Shown here in pieces: positions 8,088-16,211 of a stretch of DNA of 19,817 nt. The notes beneath the pieces are model-generated. The model made no database searches. It was given only the letters and a program-made list of their open reading frames with translations, and was not told the origin of the DNA. Within the stretch, counting starts at the first letter, position 1; every line of letters begins with the position of its first letter. The DNA comes from PALSA-1355 sp041499515. GTDB taxonomy: Bacteria; Planctomycetota; Planctomycetia; Pirellulales; PALSA-1355. The position numbers and the translations under genes were made by a program. Location: assembly GCA_041499515.1 (NCBI GenBank), contig JBGQKM010000081.1, forward strand, positions 1 to 19,817, given 5' to 3'.

Positions 8088-10826
8088 TCAAGAGTGTTGG
8101 TAAACATCGTGGTTTGTCCGGCCAGCATCGCCTTGACCGTCAGCGGACGCACATCCGCGCAGTTCCAATGCCAAAACTTCCAGTTCCTTCGCACGCAGAA
8201 TCTCAGAGTGTAGGCCGCCCGTGCGATACACCTTCACCCCTTTGGTTGTCCAGCGAGACCAGCCCAGGGTCGGATCATCAACGTCTTCGATGTTCGACAG
8301 ATTTGGATCTTGCTGGGCGACGAACAGGGTTATGGTGGCGTCATAGACCCGAGGCTCATAATGGCGCCAGGCATGCCAGTGAACCCGAGCCACTTTGCGA
8401 CTGGAGGAAGACAGGTCGAGCCCCGCCACCAGATCTTCCTCGACCCTCCGCAGGTCTTTGCGACGAATTCGCTCGATCAGCACGCGCCAACGCGCGCAAA
8501 GATACTGCCAGCGTCCGTGATTCGTGCTGCGCCGCAGGTTGCGCCAATGCAGCCAAATCTTCTGCCGGATCGAGAGCGCGATTGGCGGCCTCCAAAGCCT
8601 GGAATCGATCACGGCCAGCAAAGCAGTCGTGTCGCCTTCGGCCAGCAATTGCTGAGCGGCTTCAAAAGCCACGACGCCGCCCAAGGAGTAGCCCGCCAGA
8701 TAATAGGGACCACGCGGCTGGATAGCCCGCATCTGCCGGACCGCATGGGCCGCCATCTCGCCAATGGTTTGATGCGGGGTCTCGTGGTCATCCAAGCCGG
8801 CAGACGGCACCGCGTAGATCGGCGGAACGGGACCCAGCCGATTGGCAAGCAGGCGGAATTCCACGACATTTCCGCCGATACCGGGCAGACAAAACAGCGG
8901 CGGTCCGGATTGCCCGGCTTGAATGGTAACGACCGTCGGTCTTTGTTTTGCCTTAGGGGGACTCCGCAACAATTCGGCCAACAAGCGAATGGTCGGCCGC
9001 TCCAACAGGACGTCGAGGGACAAGGCCTGACCGAATTCCTGGTCGACCTGCGCAAGGAACCCGGCTGCCAAAAGCGAATCGCCGCCCAGGTCAAAGAAGT
9101 TGTCATCTGGGCTGATCGATTCGAGCTCGAAGCCGTCCGCTAGAATCCTGGCCAGTCGTCGCTCAACTTCGTTTGTCGCGCAGCCGCAGTTGGCCTCCGC
9201 GGACGGTTGCTTTTGGGGAGCGGCTGCGGCAAGCGCCGCGCGGTCGACTTTGTTGTTGTCCGTCAACGGCAGGCAGTCGCGCATGACAAAACGCGTTGGG
9301 ACCATGTAGTCGGGCAAGGCCTGTCTCAAAAAGTCTCGCAGTTCGTCGACCGTCGCCGCCGGCTGCCGCGAGGGCACGACATGGGCCACGAGTTGTTTGT
9401 GACTCAAGTGTTCCTTGGCGACCACCACGGCTTCGCGGATCGCCGGATGTCGGCACAACGCGGCTTCGACTTCACCCGTCTCCACGCGGAAACCGTGAAT
9501 TTTCACCTGGCCGTCGATCCGGCCCAGGAATTCAACCGTGCCATCGTCGCGCATCCGGCCCAAGTCACCGGTGGCGTAGAGTCGCGCCCCGGATTGATCG
9601 CCGAGCGGGTTGGTGATGAATCGCTCGGCCGTCAGTTCAGCCCGCCGCAGATAGCCGCGCGCCAAACCCACGCCGCCAAGATAGAGTTGGCCGGTCTCAC
9701 CCGGCCCGCAAGCCTCGAGCGACTCGTTCAAGACGTGGAAACTCTGGTTGTCCATGGCAGTTCCCAAGGGAACGCAGCTCAACTGCGGGTCGCAGCGGCC
9801 GACCGGGTGGACCACCGACCAAATCGATGCTTCGGTCGCTCCATACAAATTGATGATTTGGGCTCCCGGATTGAACGCGCGCACGCGATCAGGCAGAGTC
9901 GTGGGAAGGCAGTCGCCACTCAACAACACCACGCGTAGACTATCGAGTGCCCCGTCAGGCCGGACAGCCAGTTCGGCGACCAGCATCGCCATCGCGGCCG
10001 GCACGGAATTCCAAATCGTCACCTGGTGTCGCCGCAGCAATTGGGCCCAGTGGGACGGTTGGCGCGCGCCGGCCGGCTCGGGAATCACGACCGTGCCACC
10101 CACGGCCCAAAGCCCAAACAAGTCGTACACCGTCAAGTCGAATCCATAGGACGACACTGACAGCACACGATCGGCCGGCCCTACCGCGAAGCGCCGATTC
10201 ATGTCGTCGATCGTGTTGACGGCGGCCGCATGCTCGATCATGACGCCCTTGGGACGGCCCGTCGAACCGGACGTATATATCACGTACGCCAGATCCTCGC
10301 CGCCAACTTCGACATCGGTTCGCTCGTCGAGGTCATTGGGTTCCCACTCAGGTACTTCATCGAAGCGGATCACGCGGGCCGGTGACCGCGCCAATTGCGA
10401 AACGAGGTCGCGCTCAGTCAGCAAGACTTGAATCTCGGTGTCCGCGGCCATGAACGCCAAACGATCAGCGGGATACAGCGGATCGAGTGGCACGTACGTC
10501 CCACCGGCTCTGACGATTCCCAACAGCCCGACCGCCATCTCCAGCGACCGATTGACGCACAACCCAACGAACGAACCTTGCCGGACGCCCGCCCGCGTCA
10601 TCGCTCGTGCGACCGCCCGGCTGCGCTCGTTGAGTTGGCGATACGTGAGCTGGCGGTCGCCACACACGACGGCCACGGCTGACGGCGTGCGACCCTCTTG
10701 TGCCTCGAACAAGCCATGCAACGTGACCGGCTTGGGCGCGCGTGCGACGACCGAGGAATTCCGAATCACTTCCATTGTCGATTCGTGCGGCCCGGCTTTG
10801 GCCGCAGTCATGTACTTGGTGCTCAT
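8088..10826 (-). CDS. Single-module NRPS, A(Cys)-PCP-TE
   Basis: The 912-residue protein has three domains. The adenylation domain (about 33-535) carries YTSGSTGRPKG (184-194), NLYGATE (326-332), YATGDLGRMRDDG (417-429) and NNKVDR with Lys526. The carrier domain has FFDLGGDSLL, with phosphopantetheine Ser584. The type I thioesterase (about 640-895) has GYSLGG with Ser714 and probable partners Asp741 and His873. Aligned to GrsA, the specificity positions are Asp230, Leu231, Tyr234, Asn273, Leu301, Ser303, Leu327, Ile335, Trp336 and Lys526, or DLYNLSLIWK, a published cysteine code. There is no condensation or cyclisation domain, so it should load cysteine on its own carrier and release or transfer it through the TE, unless a partner lies outside the window. 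The start at 10826 has AGGTGG 4 nt upstream. It follows the chain-length gene by 27 bp, within an EPS operon. Confidence 0.93.
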   Translation of the reverse strand: MSTKYMTAAKAGPHESTMEVIRNSSVVARAPKPVTLHGLFEAQEGRTPSAVAVVCGDRQLTYRQLNERSRAVARAMTRAGVRQGSFVGLCVNRSLEMAVGLLGIVRAGGTYVPLDPLYPADRLAFMAADTEIQVLLTERDLVSQLARSPARVIRFDEVPEWEPNDLDERTDVEVGGEDLAYVIYTSGSTGRPKGVMIEHAAAVNTIDDMNRRFAVGPADRVLSVSSYGFDLTVYDLFGLWAVGGTVVIPEPAGARQPSHWAQLLRRHQVTIWNSVPAAMAMLVAELAVRPDGALDSLRVVLLSGDCLPTTLPDRVRAFNPGAQIINLYGATEASIWSVVHPVGRCDPQLSCVPLGTAMDNQSFHVLNESLEACGPGETGQLYLGGVGLARGYLRRAELTAERFITNPLGDQSGARLYATGDLGRMRDDGTVEFLGRIDGQVKIHGFRVETGEVEAALCRHPAIREAVVVAKEHLSHKQLVAHVVPSRQPAATVDELRDFLRQALPDYMVPTRFVMRDCLPLTDNNKVDRAALAAAAPQKQPSAEANCGCATNEVERRLARILADGFELESISPDDNFFDLGGDSLLAAGFLAQVDQEFGQALSLDVLLERPTIRLLAELLRSPPKAKQRPTVVTIQAGQSGPPLFCLPGIGGNVVEFRLLANRLGPVPPIYAVPSAGLDDHETPHQTIGEMAAHAVRQMRAIQPRGPYYLAGYSLGGVVAFEAAQQLLAEGDTTALLAVIDSRLWRPPIALSIRQKIWLHWRNLRRSTNHGRWQYLCARWRVLIERIRRKDLRRVEEDLVAGLDLSSSSRKVARVHWHAWRHYEPRVYDATITLFVAQQDPNLSNIEDVDDPTLGWSRWTTKGVKVYRTGGLHSEILRAKELEVLALELRGCASADGQGDAGRTNHDVYQHS

Positions 10827-10830
10827 GAAA

Positions 10831-10836
10831 CCACCT
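10831..10836 (-). promoter_or_regulatory. Ribosome binding site of the NRPS gene
   Basis: AGGTGG, 4 nt upstream of the ATG at 10826, in the 27 bp gap after the chain-length regulator gene. It supports this start over the internal ATG five codons later. Confidence 0.5.
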
Positions 10837-10853
10837 GCACTGGGTCCGTGCCC

Positions 10854-12479
10854 CTATTTTTCCAACGTCAGGCCGTTACCGTGGCCGTTACCGTTACCGT
10901 TGCCGTGGCCGTTACCGTCGCCGTTACCGTTGCCGTTACCGTTGGCTATGGAATCTTCCCATCGGTTTTCCGCCACGCCCCGCTCCGTTCGGCCACTGGT
11001 CAGGGCCGCTGGCAATGACTGTAGTGGCCGCAGCCATCGGTTCAAGAAACCCGAACGACGCTCCTCCAGGAACAACCCGACCGCCAGACTCGAGGCCAGT
11101 GCGCCGATCAGGCCCAAGCCCAAGTTCAGCAAGCGCCGCGGGTGGGTCGGCGTGATCGAATAGGTCGGCGGCTGGAGAACGTTCAGGTTGGAGATGTTCT
11201 GCGTTTCCAGCTCGTGATCGATGCGGGCTTGTTCCAGGTGTTCCGAGTACTTCTTGTAGTTGGCGGTTTCCAACTCGATCTCGCGTTCCAGGCGTGTGAT
11301 GTCCCCTTCCTGATTATTGAGGCGCGTGAGTTCCTGCTGAGCTTGCGAGATTTGGACTCGCAAGATCTTGGCCTGCGCTTGTCGCGCCGCGACCGTCGAT
11401 TCGGCCTTCAGATAGTCCAATTGAACGTCTTGGTGCACGGGATTGACCCCCTGGGCGACTTGGGGCTTCACCGGCTCCTTGTCGATCACGGCTTGCAGCG
11501 CAGCGACCTGTTGATGCATCGCCACGGCCAGCGGATGGCCTGCGTCATATTTCGACAAAAGTTCCTTTTCACGCACCTGCAGAGTGAAGAACTGGTCGCG
11601 CATCGCATCCAATGCCGAATGCGGCATTCCGGTGATTTGGCTGGTGGTGATGATCTCCGGCGTTCTCTTGAGCACCGCTTGCTGCGACTGCATCTGGGCG
11701 GTCGATGCGCTCAGGGTCGCTTCGGTCTCAAGGAGCGTGTTTTGCAGATTGGCAATTTGCTGCAAGCGGAGTTCCCGTTGGCTTGGCAGGTTGGCGATGC
11801 CCGCGCTGTTCTTCAGGTCGCGTAGCGCCTGTTCGAGCCCTTCGACCTTTTCCCGCAATTGGTTGCTCTGTACTTCGAAGAAGTCTTGCGATCCTTCCGT
11901 CCGATTGACCCGCGCGTGCGAATCACGGGCCTGCTCGATCACCGTGGCCACGACGTCCCGGGCAAGCTCGGGCGTCTCGGCTTCATAAGAAAGGTTGATG
12001 ATGTTCGACTTCTTGATGACCGCGATATTGAGATCCTTGCCGAGCCGCTTGATCGCCGCATCCTCGATGCTGTACGGGGCGAACACGTTCATCGAGGCAG
12101 ACATGCCGGCCGTGTGGACGTTGTCATCGACCGTCCCCCTACCGAGAACAACTTCTGGTCCCACGGCCTTGACGACGTTGGCAAAGACGGCGCGGCTCTT
12201 GAGCAATTCGAAGACCGAGTTGATTTCATATTCTCGCGACTCGTGCACCATGACCACCTGGTCAGTCACCGCCGTGGTCGTGGGATCCAGCCCGACGCTC
12301 TCGCGCCCCAGACGAACGAACAGTTTGGCCTCCGATGTATAGGTCTTTGGACCGAGAAACGTCACGGCAATCACGACCAGCATGATCAAACTGAACGTCC
12401 AAAGGATCGGTCGTTTTTGATTCGCGAGGATCTGGAAAAGGTCCAACGTCGTCGCAACGTTCTTGTCTTGTCGGATCAT
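10854..12479 (-). CDS. Wzz/GumC-type polysaccharide chain-length determinant
   Basis: The 541-residue inner-membrane protein has the usual polysaccharide co-polymerase layout: TM1 at about 24-43, a long periplasmic part with predicted coiled coils (about 195-260 and 355-430), the Pro-rich motif PPTYSITPTHPRRL (437-450) and TM2 at about 450-471. This family sets chain length of Wzy polymers and may connect to export. The cytoplasmic C-terminus has no BY-kinase Walker motifs; after a basic linker it ends in an unusual Asn-Gly repeat with some His and Asp (513-536). Any partner kinase must lie outside the window. The ATG at 12479 has AGGA 7 nt upstream. The 141 bp gap before it is the largest in the cluster, so a separate promoter here is possible. 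Confidence 0.92.
   Translation of the reverse strand: MIRQDKNVATTLDLFQILANQKRPILWTFSLIMLVVIAVTFLGPKTYTSEAKLFVRLGRESVGLDPTTTAVTDQVVMVHESREYEINSVFELLKSRAVFANVVKAVGPEVVLGRGTVDDNVHTAGMSASMNVFAPYSIEDAAIKRLGKDLNIAVIKKSNIINLSYEAETPELARDVVATVIEQARDSHARVNRTEGSQDFFEVQSNQLREKVEGLEQALRDLKNSAGIANLPSQRELRLQQIANLQNTLLETEATLSASTAQMQSQQAVLKRTPEIITTSQITGMPHSALDAMRDQFFTLQVREKELLSKYDAGHPLAVAMHQQVAALQAVIDKEPVKPQVAQGVNPVHQDVQLDYLKAESTVAARQAQAKILRVQISQAQQELTRLNNQEGDITRLEREIELETANYKKYSEHLEQARIDHELETQNISNLNVLQPPTYSITPTHPRRLLNLGLGLIGALASSLAVGLFLEERRSGFLNRWLRPLQSLPAALTSGRTERGVAENRWEDSIANGNGNGNGDGNGHGNGNGNGHGNGLTLEK
10872..10943 (-). repeat. Degenerate hexanucleotide tandem repeat encoding an (Asn-Gly)n tail
   Basis: Twelve 6 nt units (AAC/CAC/GAC + GGN on the coding strand) encode residues 513-536 of the chain-length regulator, alternating Asn, His or Asp with Gly. 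Such arrays can change length by slippage; 6 nt steps would keep the frame. Confidence 0.88.
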
Positions 12480-12620
12480 CGGTATGTCCTTTATGCTGCT
12501 TCAGCGCCGTCGTCGACCCGATGTCGTGCCGATGTGGCAGCGACCGAGCGAAACATGCTCTTCGATAGTGTCGCAAGGCGCTAAATGGTGTCCATGGTTG
12601 ATCGAAAACGAGTGACGCCG
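12480..12620 (-). other. 141 bp intergenic region upstream of the chain-length regulator gene
   Basis: The longest non-coding stretch in the window. It contains the AGGA ribosome binding site of the downstream gene. I see no convincing -35/-10 pair and no hairpin followed by a T-run. Confidence 0.4.
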
Positions 12621-13829
12621 CTAATCGGCTAGTGAAAACTCCACGCTGTTGACTGGGGGCGCGAATTCGCCGTCGGCGACTGGCTTGACCGGGTCTCCAC
12701 CGAGCAGGCGCTCGTAGAAATCCTCGTGACGCGCAATCATGCGATTGAGCGTGAACAATTCCTCGACCCGCGCTCGGCCCTGCAGGCCGAGTGCCCGCCG
12801 CCGCGCCGGATCGGCAGCTAATTCCACGATGGCCTGGGCCAAGGAGACGGGGTCGGCCGGCGGCACGAGAAGGCCCGTTCGACCGTCGTCAACGACTTCG
12901 GGCAAGCCCTCGATGCGCGAAGCAATGACCGGCTTGGCCATCGCCATGGCTTCGGCCGCCGAGAGGCCAAAGGCTTCCCACAGCGAGGGCATGGCCAGAA
13001 TGTCAATCTGCTTCAAGAAGTTGACGCTGTCGTACTTCCAACCGACAAACTCGACGACGTCGTTGACTTGTAACCGGGCCGACAGCCGCTCAAGTTGAGA
13101 TCGTAGGCTGCCGTCACCGGCGATCACGAACTTGACGTGAGGATTCTGTCGGCGGACGATCGCGGCGGCATGGATCAGATACGAAACTCCCTTCTGTTTT
13201 TCCAACCGACCGAGGAAACCGATCGTGGTCGAAGCATTTCCGTTGGCCGACGATTCGAGGTCGGCGGTCGATGGGTTCGGCGCATCGTAAATGAATCGGT
13301 CCGGGTCGATGCCGTTGGAGATCAGCACTACCTTGTTGAGAGTGAAAATGCGCTGGGTGAGCCCGCGCTCGACCATCGCCCGTGACCCGGCGATATAACA
13401 GTCCGTCCAACGATCGAGCCAGCGTTCGATCAGCAAGCCGCTCGTGCAAGCCAGCGCGGACCGGTAGGGATGGGCGGCGAAGGCGTGGATCATGTGGACG
13501 ACGGGTGTTCGCGTGCACATGCGAGCAGCCACCCGTCCAACGGCGCCGGCCACCGACGTGTGGGTTTGAATGACGTCGAACCGCTCGCGACGCAACAAGC
13601 GGGCTATCTGGCCGAATGCCAAAGCGTTTCGGCAAAGTCCGCCAAAATGATCCAAGACCAGCGGCACCACGCGAACGCCGGATCGTTCGAATCGCGCCCG
13701 CATGGAACTGCAGTCTGCCATGGCGACCGTCGAGTCGAAGCGGCGCGGGTCGCAACCCCTGGCCAGGGATAGAATGTGCTCCCCTACCCCGCCGTGAGCC
13801 AGTCCAACAATGTGCAAGATCTTCATCAT
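12621..13829 (-). CDS. GT4 family glycosyltransferase (first of three, nearest to the chain-length gene)
   Basis: The 402-residue GT-B enzyme begins MMKILHIVGLAHGGVGEHIL, the N-terminal acceptor-side Rossmann fold with the Gly-rich loop. Its C-terminal half has GFLGRLEKQKGV (204-215), FVIAGDGS (234-241) and the EX7E motif EAFGLSAAE (285-293), followed by VIASRIEGLPEVV. It should transfer a sugar from an NDP-sugar, retaining configuration, onto the growing lipid-linked repeat unit at the cytoplasmic membrane. The sugar cannot be predicted. It follows the next GT4 gene by 22 bp. The start could be either of two adjacent ATG codons (13829 or 13826); no strong ribosome binding site distinguishes them. 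Confidence 0.92.
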   Translation of the reverse strand: MMKILHIVGLAHGGVGEHILSLARGCDPRRFDSTVAMADCSSMRARFERSGVRVVPLVLDHFGGLCRNALAFGQIARLLRRERFDVIQTHTSVAGAVGRVAARMCTRTPVVHMIHAFAAHPYRSALACTSGLLIERWLDRWTDCYIAGSRAMVERGLTQRIFTLNKVVLISNGIDPDRFIYDAPNPSTADLESSANGNASTTIGFLGRLEKQKGVSYLIHAAAIVRRQNPHVKFVIAGDGSLRSQLERLSARLQVNDVVEFVGWKYDSVNFLKQIDILAMPSLWEAFGLSAAEAMAMAKPVIASRIEGLPEVVDDGRTGLLVPPADPVSLAQAIVELAADPARRRALGLQGRARVEELFTLNRMIARHEDFYERLLGGDPVKPVADGEFAPPVNSVEFSLAD

Positions 13830-13851
13830 GGGAAGTCAGGATTTTCTATGG

Positions 13852-14877
13852 TTATCCAGTTGCCGTCTCGCGCAGCACCTGCCAGGTCGCAGCGGCAGTG
13901 CGGTTCCAGGTAAACGATCGGGCGCGTTCAAGCCCTTGTTGAGCCAGCCGGTCTCGCAGCGCCGAGTCGGAGAGCAACTGCCGCAATCCATCGGCCAGCG
14001 CCTCAACACGGTAAGGGTCCACCAGCAGCGCCGCGTCACCGGCGACTTCAGGCAGCGACGTTACGTTCGACGCCAGCACCGCGACGCGGCAAGCCATCGC
14101 CTCGAGCACCGGCAAGCCGAAGCCCTCATACAACGAAGGAAAGACGAACAATTCGGCGCCGCCGTAGACGGCTGGCAGATGTTCGTCCGCGATATAACCT
14201 GCTGAAATCACGGACGCTGGGAACGGGCCCAGGCCAGCGTCTCGAAACACACGGTCCGTGGCGCCTACCAGTAACATGGAAAGTCCTGGATGCGCAGGGC
14301 TCACCGTCTTCCAGGCTTCCAGCAAGCGCAACAGATTCTTGCGCGGCACCAGGTTGCCCACGTACAGGACATACCGCGGTGGCAATCCCAGCTCTCGGCG
14401 AGTGCGCGCGATCACGTCCGAGGGCAGCGGACGAAATCGTTCGTCGACCCCTTGCGGGATCACGACGACTTTTTCCGCCGGGATGCGGCAATAGTCGATC
14501 AGCCGGTCGCTCGAGAACTTAGAGACCGTGATGATTCGCCGAATGCGCCGGGCTAACCTCGGCACGAGCCATTGATACCAGGCGACGAACTTGCGCGAAA
14601 AGCCCTCGGGCTGATCGTAAAAGGCACAGTCGTGGATCGTCACCACTTGTTTGGCCACGGCAAGCGGCCCCGTGTTGCACGGAGACCAAAGCAGATCGCG
14701 GCCAATGCGCATCGGCAGAATGCTTTGTTCCCACAGGTGGCCGCGCAGACCACGGACCGGGTTGCCCGGCGCCGCGACAGTGGTCGACTGCGAGCCGCGC
14801 GACATGACTTCGCGCGCGTAGCGTTCGACCCCGGTAACGCGGTGAGACAGGAATCGGCCATTGACGGTCACGCGCAT
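13852..14877 (-). CDS. GT4 family glycosyltransferase (mannosyltransferase-like)
   Basis: The 341-residue GT-B enzyme begins MRVTVNGRFLSHRVTGVERYA, the acceptor-side start common in small GT4 enzymes. It carries YVGNLVPRKN (172-181), the EX7E motif EGFGLPVLE (251-259) and VTSLPEVAGDAALLVDP. The layout resembles WbpY/MtfB-like mannosyltransferases, but substrate assignment is not secure. The start at 14877 was chosen over the in-frame codon at 14940 because AGGGGG lies 4 nt upstream and homology starts here. It overlaps the polymerase gene by 10 bp, consistent with translational coupling. At 341 residues it is a little shorter than its neighbours but complete. Confidence 0.9.
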   Translation of the reverse strand: MRVTVNGRFLSHRVTGVERYAREVMSRGSQSTTVAAPGNPVRGLRGHLWEQSILPMRIGRDLLWSPCNTGPLAVAKQVVTIHDCAFYDQPEGFSRKFVAWYQWLVPRLARRIRRIITVSKFSSDRLIDYCRIPAEKVVVIPQGVDERFRPLPSDVIARTRRELGLPPRYVLYVGNLVPRKNLLRLLEAWKTVSPAHPGLSMLLVGATDRVFRDAGLGPFPASVISAGYIADEHLPAVYGGAELFVFPSLYEGFGLPVLEAMACRVAVLASNVTSLPEVAGDAALLVDPYRVEALADGLRQLLSDSALRDRLAQQGLERARSFTWNRTAAATWQVLRETATG

Positions 14878-16202
14878 AGTGCCCCCTGCCTGGCCGGCGA
14901 CGATGCGGAACTCGAATCTTCCGCGTCGGGCTGGGACCAAAAAACCAGGAACACATAGAGGGGATACAACATGAACAGCGGATCAAAGACGTCGCGCATC
15001 ATCCACGTCGACAATAGCGCCGCCACGGCGATCGCCAGCGCGCTGTGCGTGCGCGAGGCGGTCGCGAGCATGTCGCGCCACAGAGCCTGCATGACCCAGC
15101 ACCAAAGCGCGAGGCCCACGAGACCCAATTGCACTCCCACCGCCAGGAACCCATTGTCGACCAGGAAATACTCAATGGTGTCGGATTCAATCTGGGCCAG
15201 CCCAGTGCCGAACAGTAGCGACGCATCCTCGCGGACCAGCCACTTGTCGAGGGCCAAATTCCACGCTCCGTGCCGTTCGGCGAGCGACTCGGCCGACAAC
15301 ACCCCTTCGGCTTGCGTCGAGCCAAGCATCGTGCCGACGCCCGCCAAACTAAGTCCCACCGCCAAATACATCCAAGGGAGCCATCGGCTGACGTGCCAAC
15401 GGCGGGCAATGGCGATCGCTGAAACAGCCGCGGCACCGAACTCGATATAGGCTCCGCGCCGAAATGTCACCAGGCACCCAACGGCGGCCAGGGCGAGTAA
15501 AGCCAGGTACCAGAGCCGGTGACGCGGCCGATCACTGCAAAGCTGCGCCAGGAACAAAGCTCCAAAGAAGGCCATCGCCTGGCCGCACTCCAAGACTCCG
15601 CGAAACAACGAGAAGGCGCGAATCTGACCGTAGAAGTCAACTGCCGGCACCTCATACGTCCCGTCCTCCGCCGCGACGCGCAGCAAGGGATCGTTCATCG
15701 CAAATTGGGCCAGCGCGACCAGCACAAGCGGCACGAACAAAAGTACGAGCCGCAGGTTCATCTGTTCCGCAGAGATTCGAGGCCGCAGCAACGCGGCTGC
15801 CGGAACCGCCGCGAAAAAAAGGAAATACTTGTTCAATCCGATCAAAAGCGCTTCGACTGGCACTCCGCTCGTCGCGGTCAGCCAGGCCAAATCCGCCGCC
15901 AGGTAACAAGCAAAGATACCGGCTGGCAGCAAGCATGGACGCCACGCGATGTGGCCGCGACTCAACCACACTGCCCCTGCCGCCAGCAGCACGACGCCGA
16001 ACACCAGCAGCAGCTTGGGAGCTCCGTTGGAAACGGCAATGCGGCCGTCGAAGAGAGCCAACTGGCTCTGCAGGTATGCGCCGCCGACCAATTGCAACAT
16101 GACGAGCCAGAACAGTAATTCGCCCAGTCCGCGCAGGGCGAAATCTCGCAACGGCCTTCGCGGGGGCCAGCAAATGTCGGTCATGACGGCGGCGGTTGAC
16201 AT
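14868..16202 (-). CDS. Wzy / O-antigen-ligase-like membrane polymerase
   Basis: The 444-residue protein has about ten or more hydrophobic segments, a basic N-terminus and a polar C-terminal tail. Between late TM segments lies a loop (about 297-350) with RHGAWNLALDKW, FGTGLAQIES and DTIEYFLVDNGFL. This matches the O-antigen ligase/polymerase (Wzy_C-type) pattern of a conserved Arg, a G-x-G stretch and a DN motif before the next TM. TFRRGAYIEF (246-255) is the other conserved cytoplasmic turn. It most likely polymerises flipped repeat units at the periplasmic face; ligation to another acceptor is possible, since Wzy and WaaL cannot be told apart here. It starts 9 bp after the preceding GT4 gene and overlaps the next by 10 bp. 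The ribosome binding site is weak. Confidence 0.85.
   Translation of the reverse strand: MSTAAVMTDICWPPRRPLRDFALRGLGELLFWLVMLQLVGGAYLQSQLALFDGRIAVSNGAPKLLLVFGVVLLAAGAVWLSRGHIAWRPCLLPAGIFACYLAADLAWLTATSGVPVEALLIGLNKYFLFFAAVPAAALLRPRISAEQMNLRLVLLFVPLVLVALAQFAMNDPLLRVAAEDGTYEVPAVDFYGQIRAFSLFRGVLECGQAMAFFGALFLAQLCSDRPRHRLWYLALLALAAVGCLVTFRRGAYIEFGAAAVSAIAIARRWHVSRWLPWMYLAVGLSLAGVGTMLGSTQAEGVLSAESLAERHGAWNLALDKWLVREDASLLFGTGLAQIESDTIEYFLVDNGFLAVGVQLGLVGLALWCWVMQALWRDMLATASRTHSALAIAVAALLSTWMMRDVFDPLFMLYPLYVFLVFWSQPDAEDSSSASSPARQGALCA
14882..14887 (-). promoter_or_regulatory. Ribosome binding site that decides the second GT4 start
   Basis: AGGGGG, 4 nt upstream of the ATG at 14877, within the end of the polymerase gene. 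It argues against the longer start at 14940. Confidence 0.55.
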
Positions 16203-16211
16203 GGCGTTTGC

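Noticed and set aside
8310..9143. Plus-strand 277-codon frame opposite the NRPS
   Set aside because: It is antisense to the thioesterase and carrier domains, has no recognisable domain and no supporting ribosome binding site.
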